From NCBI GenBank assembly GCA_021780625.1, contig JAJXYI010000355.1, forward strand, positions 1 through 7,542: a DNA stretch of 7,542 bases, in the 5' to 3' direction. The notes beneath the pieces were generated by a model that was given only the letters and a program-made list of their open reading frames with translations, was not told the origin of the DNA and ran no database searches. This stretch comes from a bacterium (GTDB taxonomy: Bacteria; Verrucomicrobiota; Verrucomicrobiae; Opitutales; Opitutaceae). A program made the translations under genes and the position numbers. Positions 1 to 6,174 of the stretch are shown here, one piece after another. The first letter of the stretch is position 1, and every line of letters begins with the position of its first letter.

Positions 1-563
1 AAATGCTCCATCTCGTGCGCCAGCCATCCGGCCCGGCCCTGGAGGACGACGTGCTCGTGCACCTCATTGTCGCCGGAGTCGCTCCGATCCGTGCCCGGCG
101 GACGTTCGTAGCGGCCCTTCGCGTGGCGGAAGAAACGGAGATTCCAGGAGGGGTAGTACCCGCAGTGCCTCAGCCAGCCGTCGATGAACCAGAACCTGCG
201 GTTCACGTAGTACCCCTCGCAGTCGGGACTCGCGACCTTTTCGGCGAGTTCGGCCGCGAGCTCCGGCGTGATGCGCTCGTCCGCGTCGAGGATGAACACC
301 CACTCGTTGCGCCAGTCGACGTGTTCGAGAGCCCAGTTCTTCTTTTTGGGAAAGCGGCCATCCCATTTGAAATCCACCACGCGCGCCCCTAGCGCCCGGG
401 CCAGGTCGGACGTGCCGTCGGTGCTGCCCGAGTCGACCACCACGACGTCGTTCGCAAACGCGGCCGAGCGGATGCATGCCTCGATGTTTCCGCGCTCGTT
501 CTTCGCGGGGATCAGGACGGACAGGGGGCAGGAGCCAGGCCGGAGTTCAGTTGAGCGAGGCAT
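1..563 (-). CDS. Family 2 glycosyltransferase, WaaE/KdtX-like (partial, 3' end off left edge)
   Basis: This is the 5' part of a GT2 (GT-A fold) sugar transferase, with 187 residues visible and no stop before the window edge. What is seen: an N-terminal nucleotide-binding strand LSVLIPAKNERGN (about residues 14-26), then VVVDSGSTDGT (41-51), the lysine-rich WDGRFPKKKNWAL (67-79), and the metal-binding DxD in ILDADE (D93, D95). These are followed by the aromatic acceptor region FWFIDGWLRHCGYYPSWNLRFF (in 124-145) and EVHEHVV (167-173). The order matches the GT2 subfamily that includes the lipopolysaccharide core beta-glucosyltransferase WaaE. Such enzymes add a sugar from a nucleotide-sugar donor on the cytoplasmic face of the inner membrane; donor and acceptor here are unknown. 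The ATG at 563 is the only good in-frame start before the first strand. It lies inside the 3' end of the ligase gene (17-bp overlap), which suggests translational coupling. No clear ribosome binding site precedes it. The C-terminal portion is missing only because of the window. Confidence 0.9.
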   Translation of the reverse strand, partial: MPRSTELRPGSCPLSVLIPAKNERGNIEACIRSAAFANDVVVVDSGSTDGTSDLARALGARVVDFKWDGRFPKKKNWALEHVDWRNEWVFILDADERITPELAAELAEKVASPDCEGYYVNRRFWFIDGWLRHCGYYPSWNLRFFRHAKGRYERPPGTDRSDSGDNEVHEHVVLQGRAGWLAHEMEH

Positions 564-1995
564 AGGATACGGCAGCGAAGAAATTGAGCCACCATACGAT
601 CACGACCGCGAAGTTTCCGAAGGGAAACTCGACCCAGGCGTAGGCAAGGATCAGGCCGCAGCCGACGACGAGGTAACGGGCGAGCAGGCTTTGGACGCGC
701 GTCCGAACCAGGGAGATGGCCGGGAGCAGGGCGCACAGCCCGATCAGCGAGCTGCCGACGAATCCGAGCTCCGCGAAGGCCTGGAGCCAGTCGGAGTGGG
801 CGTCCTCGTAGAAAATGGGCAGCAGGTCGCTGCGGGGTTCCGCGCTGTTGTAGCGGTAGAAAATGGTTGGATACGAACCCATGCCCCAGCCGTACACCGG
901 CTGGTCCCTGCCCATGGCGATCGTGTCGCGGTACAGGGCGAGCCGAGACCCGATCGAACCTTCCTGCTCCATCTGCGCCACCTGGGCCTTCGTGAGGCTC
1001 CAGCGCGCCTTGATCACCGGCCGTCCGAGCCAGAAGACCGCGGCACAGCCGAGGGCGAGTATAGCGCCGATCCCGACCAGCGGGAGGGCGGCGGATTCGT
1101 TGTGACTGCGCCGGCTGCGGATCGCACGGATGCCCGCGTGCAGTGCGACGATTCCCAGGAGCGCGACGAGAAGAAGGGTCGACGAGCGGGAGGAACAGAG
1201 CGGGATCGTCGCGGCGAGCAGGAGAATGGCGACGCCTCCGAGGAGAACCGGCGAATGCCAGATGTCGCGGTATTCCCGTTCACCGCGACGGAAGAAATGC
1301 CAGAACAGGCCGAGCGCCGCCGATGTCGACAGGAGCACGTAGGCGCCCCAGTGGTTGTGATAGATGAACGTGGCGAAAAAGGTCGGATTCGTGGAGTGAA
1401 CCAGGCCGAAGTAGAGCCCTTTTGCGCCCGCGAGCTTCTGCAACGTGCCGAAGATGGCGAGGATCACCGCATTGGCGCCGAGCACGAGCAGGAGCGCCCG
1501 CAGGACGCGGCGCTGGCGGATCACGATGGCGAGATTGAAGGCTGTCAGGTACGCGCAGTCGAAAAGCCAGAGCGCATGCCCCGCGGCGTCCGGGACCGCC
1601 GTGCTCGGAAGCCAGTGCACATAGGAGCCGGTCACGAGCACCTTGTGGACCCCGTCGAACAGCTCCTTCTGGCTGGGATTGAATATCCCGATCGCCACGT
1701 AGAGGTTGAACAGGAGGGCGGGTACGAGCCAGAGGTACCGCTTGCGGGAAGGACGGCGGTGGCCGTCTCGCGGCGTACGCAGGGCGAGCAGGGTGATTCC
1801 GAGCGAGAGGCTGCCCCATGCGAGCAGGGGCAGGCGGAGCCTCAGGTCGTTTCCGCCAAAGTCCCAGGTCGCGGCGATTGCCAGAACCGCGGCGTGGACC
1901 ACGGTCGCCAGCTCGAGCGGCGAAAGCGGGAGCGAGCCGGAGCGACGCGCGGACTGGCCGGAGCCGTATTTGGACGAAGCGGAGGCGCTGGACAT
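547..1995 (-). CDS. O-antigen ligase / polymerase family membrane protein (Wzy_C domain)
   Basis: A 482-residue polytopic inner-membrane protein with roughly 12 hydrophobic segments (about 30-47, 53-72, 88-104, 142-160, 164-183, 216-233, 249-266, 272-290, 303-322, 404-428, 434-455, 456-477). A long hydrophilic loop (about 323-403) separates the last segments, the layout typical of the O-antigen ligase WaaL and related Wzy_C proteins. Family-like motifs include YHNHWGAYVLL (212-222), SSRSS (268-272), RLALYRDTIAMGRDQPVYGWG (in 351-371) and AHSDWLQAFAELG (399-411). R270, R351 and H400 are candidates for the conserved Arg/His residues used in glycan transfer. Members either join finished polysaccharide to an acceptor or polymerise repeat units in the periplasm; sequence alone does not separate these roles. 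I chose ATG 1995, giving a 28-bp gap to the preceding glycosyltransferase gene. The frame stays open to 2148, but the extra 51 residues are Arg/Pro-rich, non-membranous and would overlap the neighbouring gene. No convincing ribosome binding site is visible. Confidence 0.9.
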   Translation of the reverse strand: MSSASASSKYGSGQSARRSGSLPLSPLELATVVHAAVLAIAATWDFGGNDLRLRLPLLAWGSLSLGITLLALRTPRDGHRRPSRKRYLWLVPALLFNLYVAIGIFNPSQKELFDGVHKVLVTGSYVHWLPSTAVPDAAGHALWLFDCAYLTAFNLAIVIRQRRVLRALLLVLGANAVILAIFGTLQKLAGAKGLYFGLVHSTNPTFFATFIYHNHWGAYVLLSTSAALGLFWHFFRRGEREYRDIWHSPVLLGGVAILLLAATIPLCSSRSSTLLLVALLGIVALHAGIRAIRSRRSHNESAALPLVGIGAILALGCAAVFWLGRPVIKARWSLTKAQVAQMEQEGSIGSRLALYRDTIAMGRDQPVYGWGMGSYPTIFYRYNSAEPRSDLLPIFYEDAHSDWLQAFAELGFVGSSLIGLCALLPAISLVRTRVQSLLARYLVVGCGLILAYAWVEFPFGNFAVVIVWWLNFFAAVSYASLN

Positions 1996-2023
1996 GATTG
2001 GGCGGTTGGGCGGCGCGCGGCGT

Positions 2024-3142
2024 TCAGTGCAACAGGGACTCGTAGAACCCGGCCAGCGTCGCTGCGGTGCGGTCCCAGGAGTATTCCCGGACCGCCCAGG
2101 CGCGCGCCGCTTCGCCCCGCTCGCGCAGCGTTTCCTCGCCCAGGGCAAGCGAGGCGAGGAGCGCGTCCTTGTACTCTTCCCATGGGCCGCACCAACCGTA
2201 GTCGGTGTCGTTGATGGCCTTCCATGGCGTCGTGTCGGTGACGAGCACGGGAAGTCCCCAGGCGAGCGCCTCGGCTACGACCATGCCGAAATTCTCGGAA
2301 TGGGACGGGAGGAGGAAGAGGCTTGCCGCCGGATAGGGGGCAGGCGCATCGGAGCCGTCGAACACCTGGACCCGGTCGCTGGCCGAGTTCTGGAGAACGT
2401 ATCCGCGGATCTGTGACACCGAATATTCCTGGGGGATGCCGACCAGCATGAGCATCCAGCGGCGCGGAGCATGCTGGGTCCAGAGGTCGATCAGCTCGAG
2501 AACCCGCTTCTTGTGGTGAAACCGCGAGTAGAAGAGCGCGGTGGGGCGGGAAAAGGCGTCGGGGCAGGCCTCCTTCCAGTAGGCCGTCGCCGCAGTCGCC
2601 TGGGCGGGGGAGGGAGGCTCGACCCCGTTTGCCGCGAGGCATACCGGCTGGGTGAAGCCGAGCGCGGCGATGTCCTCGGCCTCGATGCGGCTGGTCGCAT
2701 GCCAACCCCGGGCCGCCTCGACGGCCTTCGGATGGATGAAGCGGAGCGCGAGCTCCTTTTTCCAGCGATGGTGATTCCAGGCCCAGCGATTGAGCATTCC
2801 GCGGGGGGAGATGACGTGGGGAACGCCGAGGCGTTCGGCGCACTGGGCGGCGTAGTGGGTCGTGCGGAGCCAGAGCCCGTGGGAATGGACGATGTCGTAG
2901 CGCTCGGAGGCCAGGTGCCGCTTCAGCGCCGGCGAGGCGCAGATCCAGTCGGGCCTGGCCCTGGGAAAGTGTCTCACGGAGAGGCCGGCCTCTTTCGCCT
3001 CGGAGGGGGCGGTCTCGGCGCCGGTGGTGAGCAGATCGACCTGATGCCCCAGGCGTGCCAGAGCGGCCGAGAGCTTGGGCACGGACACGCTCGGACCGCC
3101 ATGGCGAGTTTCGAGGCTGGGGACGATCTGTGCGATTCTCAT
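2024..3142 (-). CDS. Family 4 glycosyltransferase (SPRGML / HSENFG subgroup)
   Basis: A complete 372-residue GT-B fold, retaining-type sugar transferase, normal length for GT4. Visible motifs are the N-terminal MRIAQIVPSLETRHGGPSVSV with the GG loop (15-16), HSHGLW (86-91), SPRGML (112-117), the donor-site basic motif YSRFHHKKRVLELID (205-219), and HSENFGMVVAEALAWGLPVLV (281-301). The last contains the E-x7-E pair, E283 and E291, that binds the nucleotide-sugar. The usual GR..xKG glycines of the donor motif are replaced by S206 and R213, while R207, K211 and K212 remain, so the site is probably functional. A soluble enzyme acting at the cytoplasmic membrane face is expected. The start ATG (3142-3140) shares its A with the TAA stop of the acetyltransferase gene (TAATG), a classic arrangement for stop-start coupling, and MRI.. 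is a typical GT4 N-terminus. The sugar transferred cannot be read from the sequence. Confidence 0.92.
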   Translation of the reverse strand: MRIAQIVPSLETRHGGPSVSVPKLSAALARLGHQVDLLTTGAETAPSEAKEAGLSVRHFPRARPDWICASPALKRHLASERYDIVHSHGLWLRTTHYAAQCAERLGVPHVISPRGMLNRWAWNHHRWKKELALRFIHPKAVEAARGWHATSRIEAEDIAALGFTQPVCLAANGVEPPSPAQATAATAYWKEACPDAFSRPTALFYSRFHHKKRVLELIDLWTQHAPRRWMLMLVGIPQEYSVSQIRGYVLQNSASDRVQVFDGSDAPAPYPAASLFLLPSHSENFGMVVAEALAWGLPVLVTDTTPWKAINDTDYGWCGPWEEYKDALLASLALGEETLRERGEAARAWAVREYSWDRTAATLAGFYESLLH

Positions 3143-3714
3143 TAAGTGAGCGGGTCCGGACGGGGTTTGAGGGGACGACAGGGATTACCGGCGCAGATCA
3201 TCGACGGCGGTTGATTTGCGACGACGACGGACCGGGCGCCCACGACACAGAGTTCGCCGATCGTGACTCCGGGGCCGACGAAACAGTCCGCGGCCAGCCA
3301 GGCATTCGCGCCGATTTCAATCGGTTTGGTGACCAGCGGCATGCTCCAGCGAAGGTAGTCGTGGGTCCCGGAACACAGGTGGCAGTTTTGGCTCACATTG
3401 GCGCCACGCCTGAGCGTGATCCACCCCAGGTTGTAGACCGTTACGTTCGGCCCCAGCATGGTCCGCGGTTCGAGTCGCAGATTCTGCGGAAATGTGACGC
3501 GGACCGATGGAAAAACGACCACCTCGCGGGGCACGGGAATGTCGGCGCCAAACAGGCGGAGCAGGCGGGCCCGCCATGCATGACAGGGCCGCGGACTCCA
3601 GCGAAACAGGGTGGACTGGACCAATCCCCACACGAGCCGCCGTACGATCGTGCTCCGGGGATACGGCGTCAGGCAACCTTGGGCGAGGTAGGGCGGTTCT
3701 GGGGAGGCGGCCAT
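3142..3714 (-). CDS. WcaF-like O-acetyltransferase (left-handed beta-helix, hexapeptide repeats)
   Basis: A complete 190-residue protein of the hexapeptide acyltransferase superfamily, closest in layout to the putative colanic acid biosynthesis acetyltransferase WcaF. An N-terminal helical region (about 20-56, IVRRLVWGLVQSTLFRW onward) precedes the beta-helix. Hexapeptide-like turns run from about 80 to 165, including IEIGANAWLAADCFVGPGV (132-150) and TIGELCVVGARSVV (151-164). The candidate catalytic histidine is H118 in CSGTHDY, the position occupied in WcaF-type enzymes by the GSHDY-like motif. The C-terminus AGNPCRPLKPR (175-185) is the usual GNPAxxIKxR tail. It is expected to transfer acetyl from acetyl-CoA to a hydroxyl of a sugar in the repeat unit, as a trimer in the cytoplasm. 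Its position between two glycosyltransferase genes (21-bp gap before it, 1-bp overlap after it) supports a role in decorating this polysaccharide. The ribosome binding site is weak. Acetyl versus another acyl group is not settled by sequence. Confidence 0.9.
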   Translation of the reverse strand: MAASPEPPYLAQGCLTPYPRSTIVRRLVWGLVQSTLFRWSPRPCHAWRARLLRLFGADIPVPREVVVFPSVRVTFPQNLRLEPRTMLGPNVTVYNLGWITLRRGANVSQNCHLCSGTHDYLRWSMPLVTKPIEIGANAWLAADCFVGPGVTIGELCVVGARSVVVANQPPSMICAGNPCRPLKPRPDPLT

Positions 3715-3735
3715 GGTCCGGTCAGGCTGGTGTGA

Positions 3736-4893
3736 TCACTTGGTTGCCAACGCGAGGGTGGCAAAATCGGCGAGCAGTCGTGAAGCCAAAAGCGGGACGT
3801 CGAAGCGGTAGACGGACTGGCGTGCGGCCTCGGACATGGTGGCGCGGTAGGCGCGGTCCGTGACCAGCCGCGCGAGGGTTCGTGCGAGGCGGTCGGCCGC
3901 TTCCGGTGCACGCGGGTCGAAGATCTCGCCGTTGACTCCGTTCTCGATTAGGTCGGGGACAAAGGGCAGGTCGGACACGACGGGAACGGCCCCCGAGGCC
4001 ATGGCCTCCACGACCGCCAGCGAATAGATCTCGCGCGTTCGTTGCAGGCTCGGGTAGCAGAAGACGTCGATCTCATAGTAGGTCGCGACGAGGCGCTCGG
4101 TCGTGCGAGGCGCCTGCCGGAGAACGAACCGATCCGGGCCCAGGAGCGCGATCAGGCGGCGCTCGACGGCGGTGGCGTACGTCTCGTTCGTCGTGGATCC
4201 CGTCGACGATTCCCGGGCTTTGCTGAATACCACCCGCCAGGGCTGCGAAAGGCACATGCTCTGCAGCTGCTCGAGCGCCTGGACCAGCACGTCAGTGCCT
4301 TTTTCGGGGTGCAGCCGGCCGAGGTAGCCGATCGTGACCGGATCCTCGGCTTCGACGGAGGGCTTTGCCTTCGACAGCAGCTGCCAGTCAATGGGAAACC
4401 CGACGACGTGGATCTTTGGCGTGAGCTTGGGCATCACGGAGGCGATCGCCGCCTTCACGGGTGAGCTGATGGCCAGGACACTGTCCACCCGTTTCAGGAG
4501 GCGGAAGCGCTTTCGGGACAATCCGGCCGGTGCGACGACGATTCGACCGTATCGGCCGTGTCGGTACCCCAGGCGGAGGGGGACAAAAAGTCCGCCGACC
4601 GTGACGGTGACGTCGGAGTCGGGGATGGCCCGCATCGTGCGTCCGGACCAGCGGAAGTCGCGCCACATCGACTTGCCCATGCGCCAGGTGCGGTCAAATC
4701 CCGGCACCCGGATATGGCGTACGCCTTCGCGAAGTTCATGGGCCGGGGTCCCTCGCCAACGGCGAGACAGGATGGTCACCTCATGGCCCTGCTTCGCGAA
4801 TTCGGTGGCGAGCAGATTCCAGGAGCGGGCCGTCGAGTCGCCGGAGTCCGGGGGCATCAGGTCGGCGTGACCCATGACGATCGTGATTCTCAT
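3736..4893 (-). CDS. Family 4 glycosyltransferase
   Basis: A complete 385-residue GT-B fold transferase. The N-terminal Rossmann domain opens MRITIVMGHADLMPPDSG and continues with LLATEFAKQGHEVTILSRR (27-45), the acceptor-side half. The C-terminal donor half carries IGYLGRLHPEKGTDVLVQAL (188-207), with G192, R193, K198 and G199 as the canonical phosphate-binding motif. It also carries REIYSLAVVEAMASGAVPVV (287-306), with the E288-x7-E296 pair and the following SDLPFVPDLIENGVNG. All hallmark residues are present, so an active retaining transferase is expected, working on a lipid-linked glycan at the cytoplasmic membrane face; substrate unknown. ATG 4893 is the only reasonable start: reading upstream in frame reaches a TGA at 4932-4930 with no ATG or GTG between. 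It lies 78 bp after the previous gene, the largest spacing in the window, and 21 bp before the acetyltransferase start. A possible promoter sits in that gap. Confidence 0.92.
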   Translation of the reverse strand: MRITIVMGHADLMPPDSGDSTARSWNLLATEFAKQGHEVTILSRRWRGTPAHELREGVRHIRVPGFDRTWRMGKSMWRDFRWSGRTMRAIPDSDVTVTVGGLFVPLRLGYRHGRYGRIVVAPAGLSRKRFRLLKRVDSVLAISSPVKAAIASVMPKLTPKIHVVGFPIDWQLLSKAKPSVEAEDPVTIGYLGRLHPEKGTDVLVQALEQLQSMCLSQPWRVVFSKARESSTGSTTNETYATAVERRLIALLGPDRFVLRQAPRTTERLVATYYEIDVFCYPSLQRTREIYSLAVVEAMASGAVPVVSDLPFVPDLIENGVNGEIFDPRAPEAADRLARTLARLVTDRAYRATMSEAARQSVYRFDVPLLASRLLADFATLALATK

Positions 4894-4904
4894 TGGGGGC
4901 GCCG

Positions 4905-4933
4905 ATTCCAGCGGGGACCGGCGGGATGGTCAA
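4905..4933 (-). promoter_or_regulatory. Candidate sigma70-type promoter in the 78-bp gap (weak)
   Basis: On the minus strand the gap between the two GT4 genes contains TTGACC (4933-4928, five of six matches to the -35 consensus), then exactly 17 bases, then TGGAAT (4910-4905, four of six matches to the -10 consensus). Transcription would start only a few bases ahead of the ATG at 4893, so the message would be almost leaderless. In GC-rich DNA such matches arise by chance, and the -10 lacks the strongly conserved second A. The rest of the gap (4894-4971) shows no terminator hairpin and no other recognisable signal. The operon may simply read through. Confidence 0.22.
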
Positions 4934-4971
4934 CGCGCGCGTCGCGTGGGGGCATCGACACCAGCCTGCGC

Positions 4972-6174
4972 TCATTCGGGCTGCCGCCTGAGCCCGATTC
5001 CGGAGAGCGCCCGCAGCAGGCCGTCCGTGGTCGACGCATAGGTGTAACTTGCTGCGCGCCCGCGGGCGCGGTCTCCCGCCGCCGCGAGGTCCGAGGCGAA
5101 GGCGCGTTCGAGCGCTGCGCCCAGGTCATGGCGGTCTCCCGCGCGAAACACCCACCCCGTGACGCCTTCCTCGACGAGATCGCGCTGGCATCCGACGAGG
5201 TCGCTGACGATGCAGGGACGGCCCATGTGCATGGCTTCGTTGATGGCGAGGCCCCAGGTTTCGTAGAGCCCACGCGAAGGGAGGCAGAAGACGTCCGCGG
5301 CCAGGTACCGGGCGGGCATCTCGGACTGGTTGGCAAATGGCAGGAAAAAGACGCGGGACTCGGGATCGCGGGCGGCTCTCATCCGCAGGCGTTCGGAATC
5401 CTGTCCGTCGCCTACGAATACGAGCGCGCGTCCGGGGCGCTGATGGGAGAGGAAGGCCTCGAGCAGCCCCATCGGGTCCTTATCCGGGTGGAGCTTTCCG
5501 GCAAACAGCACGACCCGCTCGTCGTCGGCAATTCCGAGGCGCGCACGCAGGGCCGCGGCCGCCGCGCGAACCGCGGGGTCGGCGGGATTGAAGTGCGCTG
5601 CATTGACCGAGTGGGGCGCGAAGAACAGGCGAGACTCCGGGACGCCGAATGTCTGGAAATAGTCGTGATTGGCTCGTCCGACGCAGGTCACGGCGGCGAA
5701 TTGCCGGTAGAGCAGTCCGAGCATGATGCGTTTGGCCAGACCCGGACCCCGCGGGCGGCCCAGAAGATGAGAATCACCCCTGAATATGAGCGGCACCCCA
5801 TGCAGCCGGGCCCACGCGATCAGACGAAGGTGGCTGCGATAGGCGTATCCAAACAGGAGAATCGCATCCGGGCGCCACGCGTGGAGACACCGGGTGAGCG
5901 TGGGGTTGTCCAGACCGGAGAAGCGTTCCGTCCCGGGAGAGGCCGAGCGATTTGGGACGAGCTCCCAGTCGTAGCCGCTCACGAGATCGACGTCCCACGC
6001 AAAGGTAGTGCCGAAGCGGGGGTCGCGCTTGGGCGTGATGCCGAAATCCCAGAGGTAGAAGACCCGGAGTTGCACCGCGCCGCTTTCCGCGAGCCAGCGA
6101 AACCAGGGGCTGTAGTATTGCGTGGGATGTGACACTACGACCGCGAGTCGGGGGCCTTGACCGTCGGCGTTCAT
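4972..6174 (-). CDS. Family 4 glycosyltransferase (HPTQYYSPWFR subgroup)
   Basis: A complete 400-residue GT-B fold transferase, of a different GT4 subgroup from the other two in the window. The N-terminal half has SHPTQYYSPWFRWLA (15-29) and a later FGTTFAWDVDLVSGYDWELV block (54-73), both signatures of GT4 enzymes that begin with an HPxQYxxPxFR motif. The donor half has FAGKLHPDKDPMGLLEAF (224-241, K227 and K232), VGDG (254-257), and ETWGLAINEAMHMGRPCIVSD (305-325) with the E305-x7-E313 pair. The expected role is sugar transfer from a nucleotide-sugar to the growing lipid-linked repeat unit on the cytoplasmic face; the sugar is unknown. The ATG at 6174 overlaps the TGA of the polymerase gene (ATGA) and is preceded by GGGAG eight bases upstream, the best ribosome binding site in the window. 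Production is probably coupled to that of the polymerase. Confidence 0.93.
   Translation of the reverse strand: MNADGQGPRLAVVVSHPTQYYSPWFRWLAESGAVQLRVFYLWDFGITPKRDPRFGTTFAWDVDLVSGYDWELVPNRSASPGTERFSGLDNPTLTRCLHAWRPDAILLFGYAYRSHLRLIAWARLHGVPLIFRGDSHLLGRPRGPGLAKRIMLGLLYRQFAAVTCVGRANHDYFQTFGVPESRLFFAPHSVNAAHFNPADPAVRAAAAALRARLGIADDERVVLFAGKLHPDKDPMGLLEAFLSHQRPGRALVFVGDGQDSERLRMRAARDPESRVFFLPFANQSEMPARYLAADVFCLPSRGLYETWGLAINEAMHMGRPCIVSDLVGCQRDLVEEGVTGWVFRAGDRHDLGAALERAFASDLAAAGDRARGRAASYTYASTTDGLLRALSGIGLRRQPE

Noticed and set aside
1996..2148. N-terminal extension of the ligase frame up to position 2148
   Set aside because: The added 51 residues are Arg/Pro-rich with no membrane segment and would overlap the preceding glycosyltransferase gene by 125 bp. 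ATG 1995 gives a normal family length.
268..2214. Plus-strand open frame of 648 codons opposite the GT2, ligase and GT4 genes
   Set aside because: The predicted protein is hydrophilic, full of Arg/Glu/Gly runs, and has no recognisable domain. It spans three minus-strand genes with clear family motifs. Long antisense frames are expected in GC-rich coding DNA.
4933..4942. Perfect 10-bp palindrome ACGCGCGCGT in the gap
   Set aside because: It is an alternating CG run with no loop, no following T tract and no partner half-site. This is expected by chance at this base composition and is not a terminator or a supported operator.
4894..4958. Two similar GCCCCCA-ending stretches (near 4894-4905 and 4946-4958 on the minus strand)
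   Set aside because: They are short imperfect direct repeats with two mismatches in about twelve bases in GC-rich DNA, and no spacing pattern or third copy was seen.
4558..6132. Plus-strand open frame of 524 codons opposite two GT4 genes
   Set aside because: It has the same low-complexity, Arg/Glu/Gly-rich composition, no domain motifs, and crosses the gap between two well-supported genes. It is an antisense shadow.
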